In this document: piece after piece, positions 32,521 to 41,611 of the stretch
Layout: the number at the start of each line of letters is the position of its first letter
Position numbering within the stretch: position 1 is the first letter of the stretch
Assembly (NCBI GenBank): GCA_036394575.1
Contig: DASWEY010000016.1
Span: forward strand, 1 to 64,000
Direction of reading: 5' to 3'
DNA from: UKL13-2 sp036394575
GTDB taxonomy: Bacteria; Pseudomonadota; Gammaproteobacteria; Burkholderiales; Usitatibacteraceae
DNA length: 64,000 nt
Notes under the pieces: model-generated
What the model saw: the letters and a program-made list of their open reading frames with translations, nothing else
Told to the model about the DNA's origin: nothing
Database searches by the model: none
Translations under genes and position numbers: made by a program

Positions 32521-35500
32521 ATGCTCACGCGACTCAAGGCCCTGCTTTCCCGGTCACAGAATCCTGACGTCAGACTCGTCCCCAAGGCTGACAAGAATTA
32601 CGACGCGATGGCGACCGCACCCGATGAGAGCTTCGCACTGCTTGCCAAGGCGGATTCCTGCTTTGTTGCCGGAGAACTTGACCAAGCTGCCGCCTGTTAT
32701 CACCAGGTACTGTTGATAAACAAAGATGATGTCGCCGCAAACGTCGGCCTCGGCGGCGTATTGAAAGCGCTTGGCCGCCACACTGAGGCAGAGCGCTGCC
32801 TGCAGTACGCCATTTCCCTCGCAGCAGAAGTTGGCAAAACACATCACCTTCTTGGTTCAGTATTTCAAGAGCAGGGGAAACTCGATGATGCAATCCGCTA
32901 CTACAAAAAATCGTTGGAACTTGATCCAAGTCTTGCCGTTGCCTATCGTGATCTGTGTTTTGCCTATTTTCAACGCGGCCAGATTGCATATTCAAAACAA
33001 ACCATCAGCAAAGGAATTGCCTTATATCCGAACTTTGCAGATTTGCATTACTACCGAGGAAATCTTTATAGCGAAGAAGGAGACGCCGCGAGCGCGTTGG
33101 CGTGTTACGAGCATGCCTTGTCAATTTCTCCGGATGTAGCTGCTTGGCATTTCAATCGAGGAGTCGCATTACAAGATCTCAAGCGACACGAAGAAGCATT
33201 AGCTAGCTATGGGCAGGCAATTCGCCTTCAGCCTGACTACGCAGATGCTTACAACAACAGTGGCAGTGCCCTATTTAACCTTAAACGATACGAAGACGCA
33301 TTGATAAGCTTTGTGCGGGCGATTCAGCTACGGCCCGATTTCGTCAGTGCGCTCAACAATCACGGATATACCCTCAAAGCGCTCGGGCGGCCTGAGGCAG
33401 CACTGCTTAGTTATGGCAAGGCGCTTCAACTTCAGCCTGACAATACCGACGCTCTCAACAATCGCGGTATTGCACTGCAGGAACTCCATCGCCATGAGGA
33501 AGCGCTGATGAGTTATGGCCGCGCATCGGAGATCAAACCCAACTTCGACCAAGCATATTTCAATGAGAGTTTATGTCGACTCCAATTGGGCGACTTTATT
33601 TCCGGTTGGCAGAAATATGAATGGCGCGAACGCGACCCTTACTTAATTGAATTTAAACTCAAGAACAAGCAGCCGCTATGGTTAGGCAAGGAACCATTGC
33701 TGGGCAAGACCATTTTGCTGCAATCTGAACAGGGCTTGGGTGACACCATCCAGTTTTGTCGATACGCCAAATACGTGGCAGCAATGGGAGCCACCGTGCT
33801 CCTCGAAGTGCAAGCCCCCCTTAAATCAATTCTTGGCGATCTGGGAGGCGTTACGCAGCTATTGGCGCGCGGCGAAACTGTTCCCAAATTCGACTATCAC
33901 TGCCCGTTGCTCAGTCTGCCGCTTGCACTGCATACTCGCCTTGACACCATTCCTGCCGATGTCCCATACCTGCGTAGCGACCCTGAGAGGGTCCGGCAGT
34001 GGGCGGCAAGGCTCGGACATAAAACGCGGCCTCGGGTTGGCCTGGTTTGGTCCGGTCGCATTGACCACGAGAACGATCGCAATCGTTCAATACCGCTTGG
34101 CAAATTCTCCGCCATTACTTCTGACCGAGCGCAATTTGTGTCGCTGCAAAAGGAGTTCCGTGCGGCGGACAAGGCCGTTTTGGAGAAGCACGGAGGAATC
34201 GAGGAATTCAGCACATCTTTGCTGGATTTTGCCGATACGGCAGCGCTTGTGGACTTGATGGATATCGTGGTTACGGTCGATACTTCTGTCGCTCATCTGG
34301 CAGGTGCTCTGGGCAAACCGACGTGGTTGTTACTTCCCTTTAATCCTGACTTCCGTTGGCTGCTTGGTCGTGATGACAGCCCCTGGTACCCCTCTGCGAA
34401 ACTGTTTCGCCAACCCCGGTTGGGCGATTGGGACAGCGTACTTGATGCCGTCGGCAAGGCGTTGCGCGTAGCGTTTATGGGACAGGCAGAATACAACTTG
34501 ACTAATACCGCGCCACAGGCGGAACCGGCCAAGTTGACGCAAGATGAAGACGCATACACATCTCCCCTAAAAAGGGGGGATGAATATCTGAAGTCCGGGG
34601 AATATGAGGCCGCCGTCGCAAACTATCGCGCGGCCCTTGCAATCAATGCCAATGATGCAACTGCCTACATCGGTCTCGGGCGCGTTGCAATTGAACAAGG
34701 CGATCATGAAGACGCAGTGCGTTTTATAAACAATGCACTCTCAGCCAATCCGCCAAACGCCAATGCGCATTATCTGCTTGGCACGGTATTTCACGCGCAG
34801 CTCAAGCTCGATGAGGCCATCAAACAATTCGAGAAAGCGCTGAGTTTGCAACCGGACTTTGCGCCTGTTTATGGCGCACTCTGCTACGCCTATTTCCAGA
34901 GCGGCCAGCGGGACAAGGCCAAAGAAATCCTGGCCCAAGGTATTGCCTTACACCCCGAATTTGCCGATCTATATTTTTTTAGAGGCAATCTGTATGTAGA
35001 GGATGGGGACCACGCAAATGCGGTGCCTTGCTATCAACGGGCTGTTTCGATCGCGTCGGATATTGCTACTTGGCATTTCAATCTTGGCTTTGCATTGCAG
35101 TCTATCAATCAGCACAAAGAAGCGCTGCTTAGTTATGACCGCGTGATCGAGCTTCAGCCCGATTATCCTAACGTCCATAACAATCGCGCCAGCGCGTTTC
35201 TCTTCCTCAATCGCCATGAAGACGCCCTGTCCAGTTTGAACGAGGCCCTTAAATTCGCTCCGGATTCCGCCGATGCATTAAACAATCGCGGTTTCGCGCT
35301 GATTAACTTGAAGCGCCCGGAAGAAGCACTTGCGAGCATTGATTTGGCCCTTGTGCATAGACCCGATTACGCCGAGGCACACAACAACCGCGGCTTGGTC
35401 CTGCACGAAACCGGCCGATACGAAGACGCATTGATAAGCTTTGAGCGGGCGATTCAGCTAAAGCCCGATTATGGCCAAGCACGTTTCAACGAGAGCCTGG

Positions 35501-36420
35501 GTTTGCTATTGACTGGCAATTTCGCGGCGGGCTGGCAGAAATATGAATCGCGCGACCATGAATGGCGCGAGCGTGACCCTTACTTAATTGAATTCAGGGT
35601 CAAGAGCAAACAGCCCCTCTGGTTGGGTAAAGAATCGTTGCTGGGCAAGACCATTTTGCTGCAATCCGAACAGGGCCTGGGTGACACCGTCCAGTTTTGT
35701 CGATACGCCAAACGCGTGGCGGCAATGGGGGCCACCGTACTCCTGGAAGTGCAACCAGCCCTTAAATCAATACTCGGCGATCTGGAGGGTGTCACGCAGC
35801 TATTGGCACGGGGGGAGCCTATCCCCAGGTTTGACTATCACTGTCCCTTGCTCAGCCTGCCGCTTGCTCTTCGTACTCGTCTTGACACCATACCTGCCGG
35901 TGCCCCCTACCTGCATAGCGACCCCGAACGGATCAGGCAATGGGCGGTAAAACTGGGACACAAAACACGGCCCCGGGTCGGCTTGGTTTGGTCCGGAAAC
36001 CAGGATCACAAGAATGATCGTAACCGCTCCATTCCGCTAGCGAGCTTCAACAGGATCGTGTCAGACCGGGCACAATTTGTATGCCTGCAAGTAGAAGTTC
36101 GCCAATCAGACAAGGTGGCACTGGATGCACGCGGCGACATACTTTTTGTCGGCAACGCCATAAAGGATTTTGCCGACACAGCGGCACTTATTGAACTGAT
36201 GGATATCGTGGTTACGGTCGATACTTCTGTCGCCCATCTGGCAGGCGCTCTGGGCAAGCCAACATGGCTACTAATCCCCTTCACACCCGATTTCCGATGG
36301 ATGCTATATCGTAGCGACAGCCCCTGGTATCCCACGGTAAAACTCTTTCGCCAACCCCAGTTTGCCGACTGGGACAGCGTGCTCGAGACTGTTGCAAATG
36401 AGTTGAAGGTCCTTGCTTGA
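32521..36420 (+). CDS. tandem double TPR-glycosyltransferase
   Basis: 1299-aa protein made of two complete copies of the upstream gene's module. Module A is about residues 1-660 and module B about 680-1299. Each has TPRs followed by a GT9-like domain with LLQSEQGLGDT, KTRPRVGLVWSG, NRSIPL and VDTSVAHLAGALGKPTW. The two GT domains are nearly identical in stretches, even at DNA level (for example near 34260 and 36200), indicating recent internal duplication or conversion. The linker (about 660-680) is polar. Cytoplasmic, AT-richer than the core. Acceptor and donor are unknown; pilin or another repeated polypeptide is one possibility. Confidence 0.85.
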   Translation: MLTRLKALLSRSQNPDVRLVPKADKNYDAMATAPDESFALLAKADSCFVAGELDQAAACYHQVLLINKDDVAANVGLGGVLKALGRHTEAERCLQYAISLAAEVGKTHHLLGSVFQEQGKLDDAIRYYKKSLELDPSLAVAYRDLCFAYFQRGQIAYSKQTISKGIALYPNFADLHYYRGNLYSEEGDAASALACYEHALSISPDVAAWHFNRGVALQDLKRHEEALASYGQAIRLQPDYADAYNNSGSALFNLKRYEDALISFVRAIQLRPDFVSALNNHGYTLKALGRPEAALLSYGKALQLQPDNTDALNNRGIALQELHRHEEALMSYGRASEIKPNFDQAYFNESLCRLQLGDFISGWQKYEWRERDPYLIEFKLKNKQPLWLGKEPLLGKTILLQSEQGLGDTIQFCRYAKYVAAMGATVLLEVQAPLKSILGDLGGVTQLLARGETVPKFDYHCPLLSLPLALHTRLDTIPADVPYLRSDPERVRQWAARLGHKTRPRVGLVWSGRIDHENDRNRSIPLGKFSAITSDRAQFVSLQKEFRAADKAVLEKHGGIEEFSTSLLDFADTAALVDLMDIVVTVDTSVAHLAGALGKPTWLLLPFNPDFRWLLGRDDSPWYPSAKLFRQPRLGDWDSVLDAVGKALRVAFMGQAEYNLTNTAPQAEPAKLTQDEDAYTSPLKRGDEYLKSGEYEAAVANYRAALAINANDATAYIGLGRVAIEQGDHEDAVRFINNALSANPPNANAHYLLGTVFHAQLKLDEAIKQFEKALSLQPDFAPVYGALCYAYFQSGQRDKAKEILAQGIALHPEFADLYFFRGNLYVEDGDHANAVPCYQRAVSIASDIATWHFNLGFALQSINQHKEALLSYDRVIELQPDYPNVHNNRASAFLFLNRHEDALSSLNEALKFAPDSADALNNRGFALINLKRPEEALASIDLALVHRPDYAEAHNNRGLVLHETGRYEDALISFERAIQLKPDYGQARFNESLGLLLTGNFAAGWQKYESRDHEWRERDPYLIEFRVKSKQPLWLGKESLLGKTILLQSEQGLGDTVQFCRYAKRVAAMGATVLLEVQPALKSILGDLEGVTQLLARGEPIPRFDYHCPLLSLPLALRTRLDTIPAGAPYLHSDPERIRQWAVKLGHKTRPRVGLVWSGNQDHKNDRNRSIPLASFNRIVSDRAQFVCLQVEVRQSDKVALDARGDILFVGNAIKDFADTAALIELMDIVVTVDTSVAHLAGALGKPTWLLIPFTPDFRWMLYRSDSPWYPTVKLFRQPQFADWDSVLETVANELKVLA

Positions 36421-36617
36421 AGTTGGCTAATTTTATTATCAAGCTACTTTGGACACAAACAATAACCATACGCAGCCGTGCTTAATACAAGGGAAATTTT
36501 CAGGCCTTGGCTTTCTGCCTGAGAGTAGTAATGGATAGGAGATTGCACCGTTGTAGCAGGTGGCTGGAGCCGCACAGCTAGAGGTCACTGCTGAAAAACC
36601 AGAGCAAAACAAAGACG

Positions 36618-36643
36618 AAAAAAAGGGGCCGAAGCCCCTTTTT
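36618..36643 (-). terminator. rho-independent terminator of pilA
   Basis: A short GC stem GGGGC-TTCG-GCCCC flanked by A and T runs. On the minus strand it follows the pilA stop (36665) by about 22 bp and ends in T7. The symmetry could also stop plus-strand reading from the TPR-glycosyltransferase gene. Confidence 0.85.
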
Positions 36644-36664
36644 CAAAAAAACGTTTACAGCAAA

Positions 36665-37132
36665 TTAAGTTCCGTAACCGGTTTTGGATTTGCCGCAGTT
36701 CGTACCTGTAACGGCGTAACCCCAGTTAATGGTTGAAGCAGCTACCGTACCGGTGAGCGTTACGGTACAAGCACCCATAGCGGTGCTACCAGTACCGATG
36801 AAAACTGCCGTACCGCCACTACCGCCGGTACCAGGCGTGAACGTGCCACGGGTAATAGTAATCCCTACAGGGCTCATCAGGATTTGTGCGGCTGTCGGCA
36901 TGGTCGTACTGATCTGCACATCGGTCGAGCAGTTCGTTGGGTCACCAGCGTTTTCCTGAATACACAGGGCGGTGGCTGTCTTCGTCGACGCCAACGTGCC
37001 ATCCAAGTCTTTCCACTTGGCGCGGGTCACATAATCCTGATACTGCGGAATGGCAATAGCGGCCAGAATACCGATAATCGCAACCACGATCATCAGTTCG
37101 ATAAGCGTAAAGCCTTGTTGAATACGTTTCAT
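36665..37132 (-). CDS. pilA: type IV pilin (PilA-like major pilin)
   Basis: 155-aa prepilin with a short leader (MKRIQQG) cleaved by PilD before FTLIELMIVVAIIGILAAIA, with Glu5 present. The mature N-terminal helix anchors it in the membrane and packs in the pilus. The globular domain is Gly-, Ser- and Thr-rich (FTPGTGGSGGTAVF) and has cysteines in ALCIQE, TNCSTD, GACTV and TNCGKS, which could form two disulfides. The ATG at 37132 is set by the leader. A sigma-54 promoter and a terminator frame it as a monocistronic gene. The Ser/Thr-rich surface could be glycosylated. Confidence 0.92.
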   Translation of the reverse strand: MKRIQQGFTLIELMIVVAIIGILAAIAIPQYQDYVTRAKWKDLDGTLASTKTATALCIQENAGDPTNCSTDVQISTTMPTAAQILMSPVGITITRGTFTPGTGGSGGTAVFIGTGSTAMGACTVTLTGTVAASTINWGYAVTGTNCGKSKTGYGT

Positions 37133-37198
37133 TAGAGTTCCCTTTTCACTAGTTAATAATGAAGTACAAACACATCGCGATGTGTCTGGATCAATATG

Positions 37199-37214
37199 AG
37201 CATTTGCCGTGCCA
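37199..37214 (-). promoter_or_regulatory. sigma-54 promoter of pilA
   Basis: Minus strand TGGCACGGCAAATGCT matches the -24/-12 consensus TGGCACG-N4-TTGC with one substitution in the -12 element. It lies about 67 bp before the pilA ATG, leaving a leader of about 55 nt. RpoN with PilSR control of major pilin genes is established in other proteobacteria. Confidence 0.75.
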
Positions 37215-37450
37215 GTATTTGGCTCATCGCGGACGTTCACGGCGGCATATTGCTTGATCCATAGCACATATGTTAATATATATATAATATTCAATGACTT
37301 AAAAATATCTTCCGGGATTTAAGTCATGAGATTTGCGAGGCATCACAAAAGTGATCTCAAAGTAATAAGACCCTCCTCTCAAATTTCATAACCGGGTGTG
37401 GCCGATTTGTCTCTGCGGGCCCAGCATCCACATGCCATTTCCCGCAATAA

Positions 37451-37467
37451 CTGACAATAATTGTCAG
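37451..37467. promoter_or_regulatory. 17-nt perfect palindrome
   Basis: CTGACAATAATTGTCAG, perfectly symmetrical around one base. It lies 36 bp downstream of the HD-GYP stop and far upstream of pilA. It could be a regulator site or a weak 3' hairpin. No T run follows. Confidence 0.4.
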
Positions 37468-37502
37468 CTCACACCAAGGCCACACCTGATCGGCCACGGT
37501 TG

Positions 37503-39179
37503 CTAGCCGCCATATCCAGGAATCTCGCTGTCATCCACCTGATCGATTTGCGCAGGATCCAGAAACTGCTGCGCATACCTGAGATAGACCTTTTCCCGCA
37601 CAAAGGTATCGAACAAATCGGGGTCGATATGGCCGTTCAGCTTCAATTTGCCGAGTATGGCCAGTGATTCGCTCAGTGTCTTGCCGACCTTGTAAGGGCG
37701 ATCCTTGGCGGTAAGGGCCTCGAAGATATCGGCAATGCCCATGGTGCGCGCCTGCACACTCATCTGCTCGCGCGTAAGTCCACGCGGATATCCCTTGCCG
37801 TCCATGCGCTCATGGTGGCCGCCGGCGTATTCCGGGACGTTCTTGAGATGCTTCGGCCAAGGCAGGGCTTCCAGCATCTTGATGGTGGCATCGATATGGT
37901 GGTTGATGATTTCGCGTTCCGGCTGCGTGAGGGTGCCGTAGGGGATATTGAGATTGTCTTTTTCTTCCTTTGACAGGAAAGCGGTTATTTCACCCAGCTC
38001 ATTGCGAAATGGATAGCTGGCGATACGGTTGACCCGCGCCTGGTCCTCGGCGCTCATGCGCTCGCCGCCGATATTCATGCGCCGCAGGAATTCGCGGTCG
38101 TCGTCAAGTTGCCTGACACGCGATTCGAAGTCCGATTTGGCCCGCTGTGCCGAGGCTTCATCGCCCATGTCCCGGGCCGCTGTTTTTGCGCGCAGCATCT
38201 CCAGTTCCGCATCGCGCTTGAGGATCTCGAAGCGCTGCGAAATGAAACCGATACGGTCAAATATGGTTTCGAGCTTGGTGGCCTTGTCGACCACATGAAC
38301 CGGCGTGGTGATCTTGCCGCAATCATGCAACAGGCCGGCAATTTTCAGTTCATAGCGGTCCTTGTCGCTCATGCGGAAATCCGCCAGCGGTCCCGTCGTT
38401 TCTTTGGCAGCGGCTTCCGCCAGCATCATCGTCAGGGTGGGCACACGCTTGCAATGCCCGCCGGTGTAGGGGGATTTTTCGTCGATGGCGGTATTGATCA
38501 GTTCGATCAGCGATTCAAACAGCGCTTCGAGCTGCGTGATCAGCATGCGATTGGTCAGCGCGATGGCCGCTTGCGAAGCCAGTGACTCGGCGAGGCGCTG
38601 ATCCTCGACGGTAAACGGCACCACCTTGCCGTCGCCATCCAGCGCATTCAGCAACTGCAGCACGCCGATGATTTCGCCCTCGTGATTCTGCATGGGAATG
38701 GTCAGAAACGAGGTCGAGCGATAGCCGGTTTTCTTGTCGAAGTTACGCGTGCCGGAAAAATCAAAGCCATCCGCGATATACGCGTCCGCGATGTTTACGC
38801 TCTCGGCATGCAGCGCGGCATAGGCCGCGATCATCGAGTTGTTGGCGGATCCGTCGGCCTGGTGCAGCGGAATGGGGTAGAAGGGAACAGGCGTTCCGCT
38901 GGTGCCGCCCATTTTGATGCCAAGACTGTCGTTGAGCACGATCTCGAACTTGAGCTTGTCGTCAAGCAGGCGGTACAATGTGCCGCCATCGGCATTGGTG
39001 ATGTTTTTCGCGGCGCCCAGAATCGTTTCCAGCAGCCGGTTGATGTCGCGTTCCTTCGACAGGGCCACACCGACCTGGTTGAGATACTCGAGCGAAGTGA
39101 ATAAGCGTTCCTGTGGCGCGCTGCCTTGCAGCGCGACAAACCGGCGGCTGATCGCAGTGGCGTCGGCGGGCGCGGTCAT
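37503..39179 (-). CDS. GAF-HD-GYP cyclic-di-GMP phosphodiesterase-like protein
   Basis: 558-aa cytoplasmic protein. A GAF domain spans about residues 28-215. An HD-GYP domain follows: HCKRVP and LLHDCGKI give the HD part, and HHERMDGKGYPRGL the GYP part, so the residues for c-di-GMP hydrolysis are present. About 130 charged residues separate these two motifs, more than in a typical HD-GYP, and part of that stretch is predicted coiled coil (RAKTAARDMGDEASAQRAKSD). Its start overlaps the end of the GAF-ATPase gene (TGA/ATG). It closes the minus-strand signalling block and may control the pilus or secretion ATPase. Confidence 0.88.
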   Translation of the reverse strand: MTAPADATAISRRFVALQGSAPQERLFTSLEYLNQVGVALSKERDINRLLETILGAAKNITNADGGTLYRLLDDKLKFEIVLNDSLGIKMGGTSGTPVPFYPIPLHQADGSANNSMIAAYAALHAESVNIADAYIADGFDFSGTRNFDKKTGYRSTSFLTIPMQNHEGEIIGVLQLLNALDGDGKVVPFTVEDQRLAESLASQAAIALTNRMLITQLEALFESLIELINTAIDEKSPYTGGHCKRVPTLTMMLAEAAAKETTGPLADFRMSDKDRYELKIAGLLHDCGKITTPVHVVDKATKLETIFDRIGFISQRFEILKRDAELEMLRAKTAARDMGDEASAQRAKSDFESRVRQLDDDREFLRRMNIGGERMSAEDQARVNRIASYPFRNELGEITAFLSKEEKDNLNIPYGTLTQPEREIINHHIDATIKMLEALPWPKHLKNVPEYAGGHHERMDGKGYPRGLTREQMSVQARTMGIADIFEALTAKDRPYKVGKTLSESLAILGKLKLNGHIDPDLFDTFVREKVYLRYAQQFLDPAQIDQVDDSEIPGYGG

Positions 39180-41548
39180 TTAATCGCGACAGCCCTCACC
39201 TGTTTCATATCGGTTACGCCCATCATCACTTTCTCCATGCCATCCATCTTCAGCGTGGTCATGCCCTCCTCCACGCTTTTGACGAAAATATCGGCAACGC
39301 GCGCTTTTTCCTGCACCTGCTTTTTGACCGCCTCGCTGGCCACCATCAGCTCATGCAGGCCGACGCGGCCCTTGTAACCGCTACCGCCGCAGACATCACA
39401 GCCTTTGGCGCGGAAGAAGGTAAGCTTGCCATCCTTGCCATACTCCTTCAGCCAATAATCGTAGAGCTTCTTGGCCTCGCCCTGCGGGTCTTTCTTCCAG
39501 GGTTCGGTTTGGCGCAAGTCCGCGGTGTACTCGTTCATGAACTGCTTGAGCTCCTCGGCGTCGGGCGTATAGGGCTCCTTGCATTTGCACAGACGTTTGG
39601 CCAGGCGCTGCGCCAGGATGCCGATCAGCGCGTCGGCGAAGTTGAACGGGTCCATACCCATATCGAGCAGCCGCGTGATCGCCTCGGGCGCCGAATTGGT
39701 GTGCAGCGTGGCGAACACCAGATGGCCGGTCAAGGATGCTTCGATACCGATGTGTGTGGTTTCGGCATCGCGCATCTCGCCGACCATGATGATGTCCGGG
39801 TCGGCGCGCAGGAAGGCTTTCATCACCGCCGGGAAATCGATCACCTTGCGATTGACCTGCACCTGACGCAAACCCTTCTGCGTGATCTCCACCGGGTCTT
39901 CGGCAGTCCAGATCTTGGTGTCGGGCGTATTGAGGGAACCCAGCACCGAGTGCAGGGTGGTGGTCTTGCCGGAGCCGGTCGGACCGCAGACGAAGAACAG
40001 GCCGTAGGGCTTCGACACCGCCTTGACCAGGTTTTCCTTGTTCTTGCTGGTGAGCCCCAGCTTGTCCAGCGGGATCGGCTCGCCGGCGGCGAGAATACGC
40101 ATCACCACGTCTTCCACGCCACCAGCGGTGGGAATAGTGGCGACACGCAATTCGATATCGAGCGGGCCGTACTTCTTGAACATGATCTTGCCGTCCTGCG
40201 GCTTGCGCTTCTCCGAAATATCAAGGTCGCACATGATCTTCAGACGCGCCGTCAGGGCATTGCGGTAGCTTGAAGGCACCTCGATATAATTGGAAAGGGT
40301 GCCGTCCTTGCGAAAGCGCACGCCGGTCTTGCCCTTGCCGGGCAGCGGTTCGATGTGAATATCGGATGCACCCTGGTTATAGGCATCGACAATGATCTTG
40401 TTCACCAGTTTGACGAGCTCATTGTCCGCCGCGGCCGATACTTCATCCGGGCCGATCTCTCCGGCCTCGGCATCGTCGTCCATCGTCGACAACAGATCGC
40501 CGATATCCTCCGATGTCATGCCGTCTGCGCCGAAGAACTGGTTCAAGGTGAGCGTGAAATCGCGTCCGGTACAGACCTTGTAGACCGGCTTCAGCTTGGG
40601 AAAAATATTCTCCACCACGCGCGAACTCTTTACATGTTCGGGGTCGGTGGTCATCACCAGCAGACCCGCCTTGCTGTCTTCGATGGGCAGCCAGTTGGAA
40701 GACTCCGCGTAGTCTTTCTTCAGGTTCTTGAGCAAATCGATGGGCTTGATGCGATCCGCCTTGAAAGGCTCGTACTCGACACCGAAAAACTTGCCCAGGG
40801 CGCCGCCGATCGAGGCCGGCTTGACCTGGAATTCATCGATCAGGATATCCTCGACATTCTTGTTCTTGCGCCGTGCCGTGCGCGTTGCCAGTTCGAGTTC
40901 ACCCTCGGAAATGACGTTATCGACCACCAGGTATTCGAACTTGGACTTGACCTGCCCGGGAATCTGCTGCCTGACGCGGAAGGCGATCGCCAGCGTCTTG
41001 GCGAGCTCGTTCATGCCCTCCTCAGAGAGCTGCGGGAACGGTGTGCCCGGCAAATGATTGATCACCTGGATGACGCCGAGCAGATCGTTGCCGCTGTCGC
41101 CGCCAAGGATGGAAGCGACCATCATCTGCTTGGTGCGATAGCCGGTACGCTGGTCGACCGCCTTCAGGAATGCGAGGTTGGGCGAATAACTTTTGAGCTC
41201 GGCGTCGTCGTAGACATCCTTGATGTTCATGAACCGCTTGTTGAGCGCGCAGCAGCCGGCGATCGAATTTTCCGAGATCGGCAGCTTGATGTCCTTGAAC
41301 GAATTCAGGCCGGACTTGACCTTGGAGACGATCGATTGCGCGTCCTCTGACAAGGTGTAGATGGTCAGACGGTCGGCATCGAACAACTGGCAAATATCGC
41401 GGGTCACGTCGAGCATGATCTCGTCGATATTGGCCGTCGAGTGGATGCGGTTCATCACCGCCTGCAGTTTTTTGGAAAACGCCAGCTTCGATGATATGTC
41501 CGCCACATTGGCGGCCCCGCCCGTCTTGGGTTCCAGTACTGCACTCAT
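39176..41548 (-). CDS. GAF-fused GspE/PilB-type secretion ATPase
   Basis: 790-aa cytoplasmic ATPase. An N-terminal GAF domain (about residues 35-195) is fused to a GspE/PilB N-terminal domain (about 200-370) and the T2SS/T4P motor. Walker A is GPTGSGKTTT, Walker B DPDIIMVGEMRD, the His box HLVFATLHTNSA. The C-terminal zinc region has CKCKE and CDVCGGSG. PilB and GspE normally lack GAF, so this motor probably responds to a small ligand or cyclic nucleotide. No pilC, pilM-Q or gsp genes are adjacent. It overlaps the HD-GYP gene by 4 bp. Confidence 0.88.
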   Translation of the reverse strand: MSAVLEPKTGGAANVADISSKLAFSKKLQAVMNRIHSTANIDEIMLDVTRDICQLFDADRLTIYTLSEDAQSIVSKVKSGLNSFKDIKLPISENSIAGCCALNKRFMNIKDVYDDAELKSYSPNLAFLKAVDQRTGYRTKQMMVASILGGDSGNDLLGVIQVINHLPGTPFPQLSEEGMNELAKTLAIAFRVRQQIPGQVKSKFEYLVVDNVISEGELELATRTARRKNKNVEDILIDEFQVKPASIGGALGKFFGVEYEPFKADRIKPIDLLKNLKKDYAESSNWLPIEDSKAGLLVMTTDPEHVKSSRVVENIFPKLKPVYKVCTGRDFTLTLNQFFGADGMTSEDIGDLLSTMDDDAEAGEIGPDEVSAAADNELVKLVNKIIVDAYNQGASDIHIEPLPGKGKTGVRFRKDGTLSNYIEVPSSYRNALTARLKIMCDLDISEKRKPQDGKIMFKKYGPLDIELRVATIPTAGGVEDVVMRILAAGEPIPLDKLGLTSKNKENLVKAVSKPYGLFFVCGPTGSGKTTTLHSVLGSLNTPDTKIWTAEDPVEITQKGLRQVQVNRKVIDFPAVMKAFLRADPDIIMVGEMRDAETTHIGIEASLTGHLVFATLHTNSAPEAITRLLDMGMDPFNFADALIGILAQRLAKRLCKCKEPYTPDAEELKQFMNEYTADLRQTEPWKKDPQGEAKKLYDYWLKEYGKDGKLTFFRAKGCDVCGGSGYKGRVGLHELMVASEAVKKQVQEKARVADIFVKSVEEGMTTLKMDGMEKVMMGVTDMKQVRAVAIK

Positions 41549-41611
41549 AGCTCGCTCACCTCGTTACCCTTGCGGATTGCTTCCCATTCCAGACAAGCCC
41601 AGCCTCAGTTG

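Larger units (their letters stand above)
37133..37502. other. pilA regulatory region
   Basis: 370 bp without a gene. It holds the pilA sigma-54 promoter, an AT-rich stretch (about 37265-37300, repeated TATA) that may bind IHF or an activator such as PilR, and a 17-nt palindrome near the end of the HD-GYP gene. No small ORF is convincing. Confidence 0.6.
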
